From positions 9,251,001-9,315,000 of the forward strand of contig JAWNZC010000322.1 in assembly GCA_035771165.1 (NCBI GenBank): 64,000 nt of DNA. Direction: 5' to 3'. The notes under the pieces were generated by a model. That model did no database searches. It worked only from the letters and a program-made list of their open reading frames with translations, and was not told the DNA's origin. This DNA is from Paragorgia papillata (lineage: Eukaryota > Cnidaria > Anthozoa > Scleralcyonacea > Coralliidae). Positions 12,639 to 24,528 of this stretch are shown in pieces (the first letter of the stretch is position 1; each line of letters begins with the position of its first letter). Position numbers and translations under genes: made by a program.

Positions 12639-13998
12639 CTCAGTCGTCCAGACTCCTACGGACTCGCTTTCCTATTCGTTGAGACGACAAATTATTATGA
12701 TATTCGAGGTGCCATCAATCGAGCTGCATTATAAATAAACCGGTATTTCCACACAGTTTACATGCATGTGTAAAGGTGCAATGACAGCGTTGTTACAAAG
12801 AGTATTACTGGTTATCTCTGAACAAACGAGTTTCAATTTGAGTGGCGTTAAATACTTCAATGGTAACTGCGGAGGCGACTGCATGACCACTGACCAGTCA
12901 GTCATCGTGCAAACTCGATTACCCGCGATAACATTTGATCATTGTGGTATTGTTTGACAAAAACAACCGCGATACTCGTAAACAATATAAACAAGGACGA
13001 CGAGGGAAATTAAAAGCAATATAATAACATTTTCAATTTAACACCCCAGTAACGCCCTATAGCACTGCTAAAACGATTGTACTGTAGTTAGAATCTGTAT
13101 TGGAAGCAACAATATCCTCATATTTTGGTTAGAGCACTGCGCCATAGGGTCTATAAGAAGTATTCACTCACTATTTTTTGCAAGAAGAGTTCTTTTGTTT
13201 GAAGGACGTCGTCGGTGAGTGATCTTAAATCCCTAATGATTAAATACAAGTGTTGATAAATTTGATTGAAGTCAAATACGTTAACGTAATTTTTAGTGCT
13301 CTTGTGGCAATACTGTTACCTTTGGCCTAGAAGTATATATAACAATGACTTATTATAATTGGTCGTTAAACAGTGAGTTTTTACCATGCAAAAAATAAAA
13401 ATTGTGAAACAATGGCTGCATTTAATTTTGTATATTACAGTCTTGGGAGTGTTCGCTGATCAAAAAGTTCAACCCTGTGTTGATAAACGATTTTAAAATA
13501 TGACGACAATTAGACGCGTGCTGGACAATTAGATTATAATCCCGCGATAATTTGACAAATTCTTCGTTAAAATACCTCCAGGAAAAGCGATAAGATTAGG
13601 GAACTTGGGGAAAAAACACTAATTCCTGTTTATTAACGACAAAATGGTGCTTTGTGGGATATCATTCATCAACGAAAAACGTAGAAAGCACATTTCCACA
13701 GCTTCCAGAGAACGTGCAAAATACTGTACAAAGAGTATATTCGTATTTCTCGTTATACTCCTGACTGGCTGAATCAGTTTTCTTGGATTGATTCAGACTT
13801 TAGTATCTTACTCTGGCTAACACCAGACGCCAGATTTTACTATACTTGTCAAGGTGGTCAAGGGGAGAGCTCCTAGTCACCAATCGGTTAATACATGCAA
13901 TTTGGAGTTGACATACAAATTGTGAAGCGGTGGCTGTGGCAAGTAAGAGAACATTTTCAAAACACTATACCTCAGGTGATTTCTATGTGTTGGTATGA
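12639..13998. other. no gene recognised
   Basis: No exon, domain or clear repeat seen on either strand; the ORFs here are short and featureless. Confidence 0.35.
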
Positions 13999-14211
13999 TT
14001 ACAGTCTTTTGCAACTCACCGTTTCACCCAAATCTTCGGAAGTACGTTCGTTCCGAAGTTCGCAAGTTCGGTTGGGAAGTTCAAAGTTCGTTTTAAACTA
14101 CGCATTTGATTGGCTGCTAGGAACCAAGCAACCAATCAAATGCAGAGTTCAAATTAAACGAACTTCGAATTCCGACGATTTGGGTGAAAAGCGAGTTGCA
14201 AATGACTGTAA
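13999..14211. mobile_element. MITE with about 45-bp inverted ends
   Basis: TTACAGTC and TTGCAACTC at the left reappear inverted at the right, together with TTTCACCCAAATC. The inner part is a second inverted pair around CATTTGATTGG. Non-coding. Confidence 0.7.
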
Positions 14212-14218
14212 AATGTAG

Positions 14219-15064
14219 CCTAGTTTCTAGGCCTTCCTCGGTTAACGCGTTTCGGACCACTGGAACGGACCCGCTGGGGAAGGCCTAGCAAAATTCGTAA
14301 ACACTTCACTTTACAGCTTGGTTGTTTATTGAGGAAGAGTTGTGATGCGATGTTATGATGTCCTAAGTGTTTCCCGACATTTACAATTCCATATCTGCAT
14401 AAAATAATACAAGCCTGCTCACCTCGCATCGACGAAATTTCACTAGCCTAGCTTTCTTGTTATACAGTGAAATTTTCATTTCGAGCTCCAATTGAAATCT
14501 ATTCCATAATTTCCTTCTTTTGATCGCCAAGACCTTTGGTTAAATCTTCACAGACATCCTTATGCTTTTATACTGTTGCTAGGAACACTCGAAGCGCCAG
14601 AACGATTCTGGGCAGGATCCAATCTCGTTACCAGAGCCCACGTTCCCCACCCGGGAAACGAGAGACACAGGATTCTTGTTATTCCAGTTGAGGTACGCAT
14701 GCGTAAATATCCGAGCGGAATCTGGATAGTATGTTCTCCTTGTTTGACTTTTCTCCAAACAAGTCAATGGGGTTGCTGGCGAAGCTCGAATTACAGCATC
14801 TACACACATACGGCGAAGATATCGATCGTGGCAACGTCTTCACTGGGGTCTTGTCGTCCGACATCTTTGTTATTTTGGTTTTATTAATTCTACTTCCGGT
14901 CACTTCAGTCTCTCGTTTCCCGGGTGGGGAACGTGGGCTCTGGGAACGGGATTGGGCAGGACCTTTTTGCGAATCTCGTTTCCAGCATCTCTCCAGTCTT
15001 CCCAAGAACCCAAACCGACTACGCGGCCAAGCTCATGGCGGAAACGAAAGGCCTAGAAACTAGG
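14219..15064. mobile_element. 846-bp element with 17-bp perfect inverted ends
   Basis: CCTAGTTTCTAGGCCTT at the left is matched by its exact complement at the right. It encloses a separate foldback at 14618-14966. The apparent ORFs inside overlap on opposite strands, as expected of an inverted repeat, and carry no domain. Confidence 0.55.
14618..14966. repeat. foldback nested in the 14219-15064 element
   Basis: Arms of about 57 bp share AGAGCCCACGTTCCCCACCC and GGGAAACGAGAGAC in inverted order. GC-richer than its surroundings. Confidence 0.65.
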
Positions 15065-15403
15065 CTTATGAATAGCATGTATATATGGTTTCTCGATCGG
15101 GTTCCAGCGAGAAGGTATACGGCTACAGTAAAAAACCCGCTAACAAGAACTACATTTTACCAAATCAGCCTGGGATAGGTTCTTATATTATATATTCTTA
15201 TATAAATAAATTCTTAATTTCAGCCTGAGGTTCGAAATTTTAAACGAGTCTATATTTTGAGTAATTTAGCAGGATACTCATTTTGAAGGCATACTCGGAA
15301 ATCGTTACCAAAATATGTATAGTAATTAATCTTGGTTTACCCCCAAAATGTCCCGATTGAATATCAAACACTCAAAAAAATATTATCATTGTAAAAATCA
15401 TTA

Positions 15404-15734
15404 AGTGCCTATCTCACCTGTGGGTATTTTACATATTCGTCATCTTTGGGTCCTCCCGAGCAAAATTGCAATATATCTTGTCAGCCGAAAATGTTATCTT
15501 CATGGAGTTTTTCACTGTCAAAGTTACCGGATGTGATGTCACAAGAGGCATTCTAAACCAGTTTTCTTTTGTTACTTGCCACACAAATGCGTCTTGTGAC
15601 ATCACATCCGGTAACTTTGACAGCGAAAAGCTCCATGAAGATGAAATTTGTGGCTGACAAGATATATTGCAATTTTGCTCAGGAGAACCCAAAGATTACG
15701 AATATGTAAAATACCCACAGGTGAGATAGGCACT
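15404..15734. mobile_element. Harbinger-type MITE, TTA target duplication
   Basis: About 140-bp inverted arms starting AGTGCCTATCTCACCTGTGG, a short loop, and TTA directly outside each end (15401-15403, 15735-15737). TTA fits the TWA duplication of PIF/Harbinger elements. Non-coding. Confidence 0.8.
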
Positions 15735-15926
15735 TTAAGTTTGGATAAAAATTAGACGTAACTAAAATAATGATTATTAAAGTTTTTATTACGCTAACAT
15801 ATTCCGAACATGCAACTTTAAACTGTTTAAATCCTGCATGTTGAAAAACGTCTTTCTGAGAAAATTATTATTTTGGATTTTATCATTGTCTCATTTATAT
15901 ATAGCGGCTCATAAAAGTAGACACAC

Positions 15927-16045
15927 AGCTTAGTCCCAGGCTCTCTATGCCCTATGCCCGAGCGCGCACCTTGAGCGGTGACGTCAAACCTAGGTACCAG
16001 TCTCATCAAATACGCGCGTGCTTTAGAACGACGGGACTAGGCTGG
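15927..16045. mobile_element. short element with 9-bp target duplication, copy 1
   Basis: Begins AGCTTAGTCCC and ends GGGACTAGGCTGG. TAGACACAC stands on both sides (15918-15926, 16046-16054). A related copy in opposite orientation is at 60376-60528, also with a 9-bp duplication. A 9-bp duplication would fit Mutator-like elements. Confidence 0.75.
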
Positions 16046-16288
16046 TAGACACACACTCTTGATGACTTGATTACTGGACAATACCTTACAATTACAGCTG
16101 CTAAATGACAGAATTTCAATATTAAGGAAGAACAAAAAAACACTTTATTATTTCGTTTGAGTTATAATTACATGTCGCATTACTGTTACATAACGCCATA
16201 ACGGTCAGTAAATGTATTAATCGTGGGTTGTCTCATTTGATCACATGACTATATATATATACGCGTTGCCATATGTCGAACTTTTCAT

Positions 16289-16609
16289 TTATTGACAATC
16301 TTGGATTGTAATGACCTGAAATTCCCTGTCATCAGCAGTTCTTTCTGGTGCTATAATGATTTCGCTTTTCTTAGTGCGAACACGAAGAATCATGAGATCA
16401 TCCTGTGGATTAATATCACGCACAAGGCTGCGAGAAATGCCTGTTAGGGTTTTAGCCATTCCAATGTACTGAACTGTAGCGGAGTTATCCATATTACTTC
16501 TAATTGACATGGATTCAGGGTTAACAACAATGACTCCCAAAACTCCTTTGTGATGTTGGATACGATCAAGAATTAAGCTTGCTTGACTTGTCTCACTGTT
16601 GGATGCCAT
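16289..16609 (-). CDS. DYNLRB: dynein light chain, roadblock type
   Basis: Roadblock light chains dimerise and bind the dynein intermediate chain in cytoplasmic or axonemal dynein. The ORF gives 106 residues from the ATG at 16609; the frame extends five codons upstream only to a GTG, behind an in-frame TGA. Diagnostic segments are HHKGVLGVIVVNPE, SNMDNSATVQY, VRDINPQDDLMILRVRTKK and EIIIAPE, covering the whole family fold at normal length (about 96-105). The N-terminus is slightly longer than usual. AATAAA on the minus strand overlaps the stop codon and another lies at 16143-16148. No intron interrupts it, so it may be a retrocopy or a naturally intronless gene. DYNLRB1 and DYNLRB2 cannot be told apart here. 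Confidence 0.9.
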   Translation of the reverse strand: MASNSETSQASLILDRIQHHKGVLGVIVVNPESMSIRSNMDNSATVQYIGMAKTLTGISRSLVRDINPQDDLMILRVRTKKSEIIIAPERTADDREFQVITIQDCQ

Positions 16610-17043
16610 TCTGTTTTGCTTCACTCATGATAAAAAAAACCCCATAAAAATATAAGTTGGTTTATATTTTATATATAGTTTCTTCCTTGCATGAAGAGGA
16701 AATTATTTCATGATTATCATTATTCATATCTAACTATAATCATTCATATCAGGTCTTTATTAGAAATTTAATTTAACAAGTTTTGCTCGTTATGACGTTA
16801 TTTAATACAAGAAACAGCTATTTTTAATTTTTTTGTAATGAAAATTATATATTAGAGCCGACAGAAGATAATATATGCATGCAATGACGTGCGGACTACG
16901 CGAAATCTATTTCAAGTCGGTTGACCAGATATTTTATACACGATATGATGATGGTTAACAAAGCAAACTATATAGCTAGTGACATATGATCAACATTGAC
17001 TACCTCGAACATGCACTACGACGAGAAATAAGTTCTTTATCTT
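16610..17043. other. upstream flank of roadblock gene
   Basis: AT-rich, with TATATATAG near 16670 about 60 bp upstream of the ATG on the minus strand. No other gene recognised. Confidence 0.3.
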
Positions 17044-17890
17044 TATTAGAGTACCACTAGAGTAGACAGTATTAGAGTATTAGACTAGAGTAGACAGTAT
17101 TAGAGTATTAGACTAGAGTAGACAGTATTAGAGTATTAGACTAGAGTAAACAGTATTAGAGTATTAGAGTATTAGACTAAAGTAGACAGTATTAGAGTGT
17201 TAGACTAGAGTAGACAGTATTAGACTAGAGTAAACAGTATTAGAGTATTAGAGTATTAGACTAAAGTAGACAGTATTAGAGTGTTAGACTAGAGTAGACA
17301 GTATTAGACTAGAGTAAACAGTATTAGAGTATTAGAGTATTAGACTAAAGTAGACAGTATTAGAGTGTTAGACTAGAGTAGACAGTATTAGACTAGAGTA
17401 GACAGTATTAGAGTATTAGACTAGAGTAGACAGTATTAGAGTACCACTAGAGTAGACAGTATTAGAGTATTAGACTAGAATAGACAGTATTAGAGTAGAG
17501 TAGAGTAGACAGTATTAGAGTATTACACTAGAGTAGACAGTATTAGAGTATTAGACTAGAGTAGACAGTATTAGAGTAGAGTAGACAGTATTAGAGTAGA
17601 GTAGACAGTATTAGAGTATTAGACTAGAGTAGACAGTATTAGAGTATTAGACTAGAGTAGACAGTATTAGAGTACCATTAGAGTAGACATTATTAAAGTA
17701 TTAGACTAGAGTAGACAGTATTAACTAGAGTATTAGACTAGAGTAGACAGTTTTAGAGTAGAGTAGACAGTATTAGAGTATTAGACTAGAGTAGACAGTA
17801 TTAGAGTATTAGACTAGAGTAGAGTAGACAGTATTAAAGTGTTAGACTAGAGTAGACAGTATTAGGGTATTAGACTAGAGTAAACAGTAT
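17044..17890. repeat. 28-bp minisatellite, block 1
   Basis: Tandem copies of a roughly 28-bp unit built from AGTAGACAGTATT, AGAGTATT and AGACTAG. Units vary (GTAGACAG or GTAAACAG, some shortened), and higher-order blocks are visible, for instance the repeated stretch between 17140 and 17380. It continues at 18337-19500 beyond a LINE insertion. Confidence 0.92.
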
Positions 17891-18336
17891 TATTTATTTA
17901 TTTATTACGTTTTGCCACATTTGTATACTATAGATAATAATACATAGGTGTGTTGTGTGAGTGAGTGTGCTTTAAGTAATTAGATTTCAGTAAAGTTAAT
18001 AATAATAAAATAATAAATAAGTAAATTTACAATTAAATCACAATAACAAATTTACAATTACGTGGCAGGGTGCCCACAACAGCTTAATGCCAATTACTGC
18101 GGTCCCAGGTAAACAAAGTAAATAAGTAAATAATAATAATAATAATATAAGTTTCAAACATCAGATGCAGCAACGGATCGTTTCATTGAGACCTCGTGTT
18201 GAGTTGCATTTTGTGTAAATCGATTTCCATGATCTGGGGTCTTCAGGGTTGTAAATTTGAAGTACTGCTGCTTTGTAGTAGGACAGGAGGTTGCTTTTAA
18301 AACTGGAGAAAGTGATCCCTTTTACACGTAATTGGG
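17891..18336 (-). mobile_element. 5'-truncated LINE tail inserted in minisatellite
   Basis: On the minus strand, about 18320-18165 encodes a LINE ORF2 C-terminus (FKSNLLSYYKAAVL, DPRSWKSIYTKCN, TIRCCI then stop) with its Cys-rich end. A 3' UTR and a tail of AATA repeats ending near 17891 follow. ATTA at both junctions may be the target duplication. A related 3' end is seen near 41290. Confidence 0.7.
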
Positions 18337-19500
18337 ATTAGAGTATTAGAGTATTAGACTAAAGTAGACAGTATTAGAGTGTTAGACTAGAGTAGACAGT
18401 ATTGGAGAATTAGACTAGAGTAAACAGTATTAGAGTATTAGACTAGAGTAAACAGTATTAGAGTATTAGACTAGAGTAAACAGTATTAGAGTATTAGACT
18501 AAAGTAGACAGTATTAGAGTGTTAGACTAGAGTAAACACAATTAGAGTATTAGACTAGAGTAGACAGTATTAGAGTATTAGACTAAAGTAGACAGTATTA
18601 GAGTGTTAGACTAGAGTAAACACAATTAGAGTATTAGACTAGAGTAGACAGTATTAGACTAAAGTAGACAGTATTAGAGTGTTAGACTAGAGTAGACAGT
18701 ATTAGAGTATTAGACTAGAGTAAACAGTATTAGAGTGTTAGACTAGAGTAGACAGTATTAGAGTGTTAGACTAGAGTAGACAGTATTAGAGTATTAGACT
18801 AGAGTAGACAGTATTGGAGAATTAGACTAGAGTAAACAGTATTAGAGTATTAGACTAGAGTAAACAGTATTAGAGTGTTAGACTAGAGTAGACAGTATTA
18901 GAGTGTTAGACTAGAGTAGACAGTATTAGAGTATTAGACTAGAGTAAACAGTATTAGAGTGTTAGACTAGAGTAGACAGTGTTAGAGTATTAGACTAGAG
19001 TAAACATTATTAGAGTATTAGACTAGAGTAGACAGTATTAGACTAGAGTAAACAGTATTAGAGTATAAAACTTTAGTCTAATGAGTAGACAGTATTAGAG
19101 TGTTAGACTAGAGTAGACAGTATTAGAGTATTAGACTAGAGTAAACAGTATTAGAGTGTTAGACTAGAGTAGACAGTATTAGAGTGTTAGACTAGAGTAG
19201 ACAGTATTAGAGTATTAGACTAAAGTAGACAGTATTAGAGTATTAGACTAGAGTAGACAGTATTAGAGTATTAGACTAGAGTAGACAGTATTAGAGTATT
19301 AGACTAGAGTAAACAGTATTAGAGTATTAGACTAAAGTAGACAGTATTAGAGTATTAGACTAGAGTAAACAGTATTAGAGTATTAGACTAAAGTAGACAG
19401 TATTAGTGTGTTAGACTAAAGTAGACAGTATTAGAGTAATTAGACTAGAGTAAACAGTATTAGAGTATTAGACTAGAGTAGACAGTATTAAAGTATTACA
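18337..19500. repeat. 28-bp minisatellite, block 2
   Basis: Same unit and orientation as 17044-17890. Together the two blocks form an array of about 2.0 kb split by one retroelement fragment. Confidence 0.92.
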
Positions 19501-19593
19501 GTAGACATTGTTTTGGATAGAGCAAACTTAATTGAAATGTTGCAAAGCTGACGACTGAAATATGTAGCAAATAATGAAATCCTGAACAGTCTT

Positions 19594-19833
19594 GGGTGCT
19601 GTTTATATGAGGTGGGCTGGTCCGGTTAACGGGCTAATTTTATGTCACGAAAATCTTTCTTAACTTTAACTACAAAAAGGAATTATAATACTCCGTGTGC
19701 TATACCTACAGAAAAACAAACCCAATTTTGCTTCGTTGTGTGATTTTGCATTTCTCAAATAGTCGTAATATATAAGATTTTCGTGACATAAAATCAGCCC
19801 GGCAACCGGGTAGCCCGCCCCATATGAACGGCC
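19594..19833. mobile_element. MITE with about 60-bp inverted ends
   Basis: Left end GGGTGCTGTTTATATGAGG and right end pair imperfectly; the inner part of the arms, TTTTATGTCACGAAAATCTT, is exactly inverted. Non-coding. Confidence 0.7.
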
Positions 19834-21669
19834 CATAAGTGACAAAAACACGAATGAGGATTCTTCATTATAGATATAGATTTTATAGTGCGTGTGGCCT
19901 TCTGCCTTCGTTTCTTGTACTACAAGAGAGCAGCGTCACTATAGTTCATTCCAGTTGGTTGCCAAGAAGATATAGGATCGACAAGCAAAGTGTAAATACA
20001 TACATGCATGAATGCATATTATGAAACTATATGGGGACGTACGCTGATACGTGCATAACCTACTTAAAAAGCAGATTATAGAAACCTAAGTTAGTAAGTT
20101 ACTAAGTAAAGAAACATATAACATATAAACATGCATAATGTATATGTGTATAGCTATAAGTCACAATTATATCCTATACAAGTTTCGCCAGGGGGAAAAA
20201 TGATTCTAAAGCATATACATTTGATCATTAATGATGCTAGATTAGACTTTTATTAATCATGATCATGTGGAGCTATATAGCACATATAGTTCATCCGCTA
20301 ACCGGGTTCTTTTGATTATACAGTTTTAACATTGTTTTTCGAGTGCATAGCGGCCGGATTATAAAACTATCACAAAAAATAATGGGGACGTTGTCATTTA
20401 ACTGTTAATTGTGACCACATTGACATAACGTTGTCAAACGTTTCGGATAAAATGAAATAGACTAGCCTTTCAATAATCTTCCAGTGCAACCTTCATCCAT
20501 CCTGGTTTAATAATCAATTACATTCTATAATGATTGTCTGAGAAATATTTTGTGTGCATGCTAGCTTCAGCAACATTGTCGGTCATTGGCGGCAACGTTG
20601 CATTACCGGTTGGCCTGAGAATGTTTTAGTTGACACTCGTTGTTCTGACACGTTCACAAGATCTTTGTTGGAACATTGTTAACTGCGGCGTTATTGTTGA
20701 AATACATAATGCTTTTATAACGTTTACTATATAGTAAAGTCCACAAATTTTCGTTGTTACATGCAAGTTGCAACGTTATTTGTTAATGTTCTCGGAAGAG
20801 TCAAACGGCTTTCTCACAACGCTATAATGTACCTGGGAAAGTGGTTAGTATATATAAAATATAAGTGCGAAACCTACCTGTATTCCTGTAACCTTGTAAT
20901 CTGTTTAATCTCAAGTCTTAAAGACTTAATTACTCTCCTTCGAATTAGGTTGGCGTAAATCTTTCGAATGTGAGAAGATCTTGTAGTTACTGTAAGAAAC
21001 TTGCCACTTCAATTCTACTCAAACAATTCGTTTCTTGACTATACATCAGTATACACAAATGTAGTATTTGCATTACAATTAAATACACACAATCAGTCAA
21101 TCAGAAGGAATTCTAATTGCCATGGCCCCTTTGGGCTGTTAGCATACATTGAATATATAATTATAATAAAGATTAAATAAAATTGCATGTTGCCAACAAC
21201 AGTTGCCTGACAACTGATCATTAATACAATGCTACAATTGTGTGGTTCCTGAAATGTTTTAACACAGAAGCTAGAATAAGTAAAAGTTAAAGTGAACTTG
21301 CCATGGTGTCGCAGATATTAGTGTTGTAATCAATCCCTTGAGGCCACTGATCTATATAAGAGACTGGTAGAGCATCTGCAAGAGCATCTGTTGTCGGAAG
21401 TGGTCGGAAGTCGGCAACAGCCGCCATGTTTGATGGCCCCACTTTCGCTATATTTTACTGTTGCACAATTATAGTTTTCGTATATTATTTAAGGCATTTT
21501 TCTCCTTCGGGTTCGGACAAACTTTTTTATCACGAGGAAGAAAGGACACATAAAGTCAAGACTTGACTTGAATTGACTTACATTACATGCACGATATAGC
21601 ATAGTATTTACTCGCGCATGCGCAGTTGATACAAAAAGTAAAAGATGTCCTTTCTACGTACCTCCTCAG
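19834..21669. other. no gene recognised
   Basis: No exon, RNA gene or clear repeat recognised in about 1.8 kb. Confidence 0.35.
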
Positions 21670-22352
21670 CTTACCGCCAGTTAAACCGTGATCCTACTCC
21701 CTTTATTGAAAGAAAAGTTGCAACTAAATTGTAAGACTATACAGACATCTACGCCCATCAAGCTCATACTGTCCAAAGTCCTATGGTCTGCCTAAAATTC
21801 ACAAGCCCACCATCCCACTTCGACCCATACCTTACTCACCTATACCTTGCGCTCTGGCCAAACATCTTGCCAACATTCAGAACATCACGTCCACAACTCT
21901 TTCACCCTCATAACTGAACTCGAAAATGCTAAACTTCAAGAGAATGACATTCCGGTCAGCTTTGACGTCGTCAGCCTATTCACTAATGTCCCCGTAAACA
22001 AAGCCTGTGAAATCGTGAAAGAGAGTTAGAGAAACTTCTATCCGTTTCCACTTTTAAAAATCGTACCGACCTTTCTCCAGACGAAATCCATGACTTGTTG
22101 AAATTGTGCCGTTTTTCTCGACCATCTTCCAGTGGCGTGACAACTTTTACGAACAGACGGAAGGAGCTGCTATGGGATCACCTCTTTCTCCAGTTATAGC
22201 GAATATCTACATGGAACATTTCGAAACTTAAGGCTCAAGCAACTCAGTAACATCAAACCTTCTCTTTGGCGCCGTTTGACGACATCTTATTAGCGATATG
22301 GCCTCATGGTATAGTGAAAAACTAGAAGCTTTCTTACATCATCTCAACTGCC
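21670..22352 (+). pseudogene. Penelope-like element reverse transcriptase remnant
   Basis: Several frames together give the order of a Penelope-type RT: YRQLNRDPTP, YGLPKIHKP, PVSFDVVSLFTNVPV, AAMGSPLSPVIANIYME and a remnant of the catalytic box, FDDILLAIW. YGLPKIHK and the SLFTNVP block are hallmarks of this class. Frameshifts and stops throughout make it inactive; no GIY-YIG domain is seen. It ends abruptly next to the antisense Gypsy remnant. Confidence 0.85.
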
Positions 22353-24002
22353 AGGCGACCCGCGCTATGTGCAACGGAAAAGTCGAATTCCTGTAGGTCC
22401 ATTATCCATCGGGCTAAGCGGCCTTTAGGTTCCATGCTATGAAGCCACCGTAACGCGTTATGGTCCATAACAATTCGAAAATGACGCCCAAGCAAGTAAA
22501 CGCGAAACTACTGAGTACCGAAAACGATAGCGTAAGCCTCTTTTTCAGTTGTAGAAAACTTTTTCTGTCGTGCAGAAAGGGCCTTTGACGCATATGCAAC
22601 CACTTTTTCGAGCCCGTTATCGTCGATCTGTGATGAGATCGCGCCTACTCCGAAATCAGAAGCGTCGGTCTGGAGTATAAATTCGCGGTCGAACTTAGGA
22701 TAACATAATATATATTGGCGCAGAACAAAGCAAAGATTTTAGCTGAGAGAAAGAGGTGTCGCATTCTTCTGTCCAGGAAAAAGTCGTTGTCTTTTCAGTG
22801 AGACGAACAAGCTAGTCTGTGGCGCAGCGACCGTCGCAAATCCTGGGATAAATTTTCTGTAATAGCCAGCGAGACCTAAAAAACTTCGAATTTCTTTCAC
22901 TGAATTTGGTCGAGGGATGTCGCTTACGAATTCCGGACTTCGAAATAACGTGTCCTAAAAATGCAACTTGCTGAGCTGCGATCTTACACTTCGATAATTT
23001 GACGCGGAGGTTGTGCTGTCTTAGTCTAAGTAAAACTGTTTCTAATCGTTCACAATGCTCAGTCATTGATGACTTGATGTCGCGACCGAAAACTATGACA
23101 TCATCAAGCCATCAAGGTAACACAAACAAATAGCATAGATCAATCCGGACAACACGATGTCCATAGTGCGTTGAAATGTATAGCTGGCGCCGTTGAAAGG
23201 CCAAAGGGCATGCGATTAAATTCATATAATCCGCTTTGCGTGGCGAAGGCAGTTTTGTGACGATCTTTCTCGTCAACGGATATTTGCCAATAGCCGCTTC
23301 GAAGATCGAGGGTAGTAAAAAATTGCGAATTGCCCAAGGAATTGAGAATATCGTCGATGCGAGGCAAAGGGTGTGCGTGACCAACAGTGACCAAATTTAG
23401 CTTGCGGTAATCGACGCAGAATCGAAGCTCGCCATTCTTTTTCTTGACTAAAATAATTGGGCTAGACCAAGCACTTGTGCTATGACGTAGACACCTTTAT
23501 GACACCTTGCTCTAACATTTCCTCAATTTGTTGATTAGACTCGTCCCTGTTTAATGGGTGGGTTATTGCCGGTATCAATCTTGTGCATCAGTAGTGTTGT
23601 ATGGCCTAAACTCTCGTCATAAACATCCGAAAACTTGCACAAGAGACGCTGTACACGCTCTTTGTCACCGTGGGCAAGAGAGCTATCAATCACAGAGTCA
23701 AGCTTATCAGTACAATTTTTCAACTCGCTTTTTACCGCTCCGCAGACATCCGGTTTGGTGTTTAAAACTTTGGAGCATGACTCAACCACGGGACAAAATT
23801 CCGCTATATTTTCACCTGCAGCCAATTCAATGGGACTCTGAGACATGTTAATAACTCGTAAAGGCACAATCCTATGTTGGTCGGGTTTGACCACAACCCG
23901 TGCTAAACTAACCCCCTGCCGGGCATCATTATTGATACCCGAACGTGGCTCTATCATGCCTTTTGCCATTGGCCAATTTCCCTTCTAAAATCATTTTGGT
24001 TC
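22353..24002 (-). pseudogene. Ty3/Gypsy pol remnant, left part
   Basis: Minus-strand frames, read from 23999 downward, give a protease-to-RT linker (NDARQGVSLARVVVKPDQH), RT blocks (FFTTLDLRSGYWQI, YEFNRMPFGLSTAPA, VKLSKCKIAAQQVAFLGHVI) and RNase H (DHNALRWLHSMEPKGRLARW). Frameshifts are frequent. At the catalytic box the YLDD codons are disturbed by a short local duplication (near 23104-23118). The upstream part of the same ORF resumes at 31504 beyond the 7.5 kb block, so the element was split by that insertion. Confidence 0.85.
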
Positions 24003-24004
24003 TA

Positions 24005-24282
24005 CAATCAGTGCATTTATTCGTTGAAACGCTTCATACAAATGATCCTTCAATTCCTTACTAATTTAAAATTTTCTATTCCCCCCCCCCCTCCCCCCCC
24101 CCCCCCCCCCCCCCGTTCAATGTTGCAATGTTGATGATGGCAATGAAAGAATATGCCTTTAACATTTCTTAAAGATATGAAAATGGAAAATTAAGCTCAA
24201 ATCAACATTGAATTGGGGGGGGGGGGGGGGGGGGATGCACCAGTTGAATTTCCTTTCGTTTCAACATTTTTTGCACTGATTG
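24005..24282. repeat. left MITE-like flank with C/G homopolymer arms
   Basis: Ends CAATCAGTGCA and TGCACTGATTG are inverted. An inner stem pairs a C run (24081-24114 with one T) plus TTCAATGTTG with CAACATTGAA plus a G run (24215-24234). Direct copy at 31232-31501. Confidence 0.85.
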
Positions 24283-24528
24283 TCTGAATTGAAAATTACC
24301 CAAATGGCGCAATAATGTGAAAGCAAAATCATATTTAACGTTTTCATGGAGAATAATCTTTTTAAATTTTTATTAATTAATACTCATATATTTTTAAAAA
24401 CTATTTAGTCGTTAACAAGGTATACGTTTACTTTCATTTTTCACAAATGTTTTATTACTTATTCACTAAAATGTGCATGGGCGTATGCAGAACTGTGAGC
24501 TGTGTGTCACGTGGAAACCAACAATGGA

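Noticed and set aside
14579..15178. Several overlapping ORFs of 76-110 residues on both strands
   Set aside because: They lie in an inverted-repeat element, share no known domain, and mirror one another.
17044..19500. CRISPR-like array
   Set aside because: Units are contiguous with no unique spacers of fixed length; this is a minisatellite in animal DNA.
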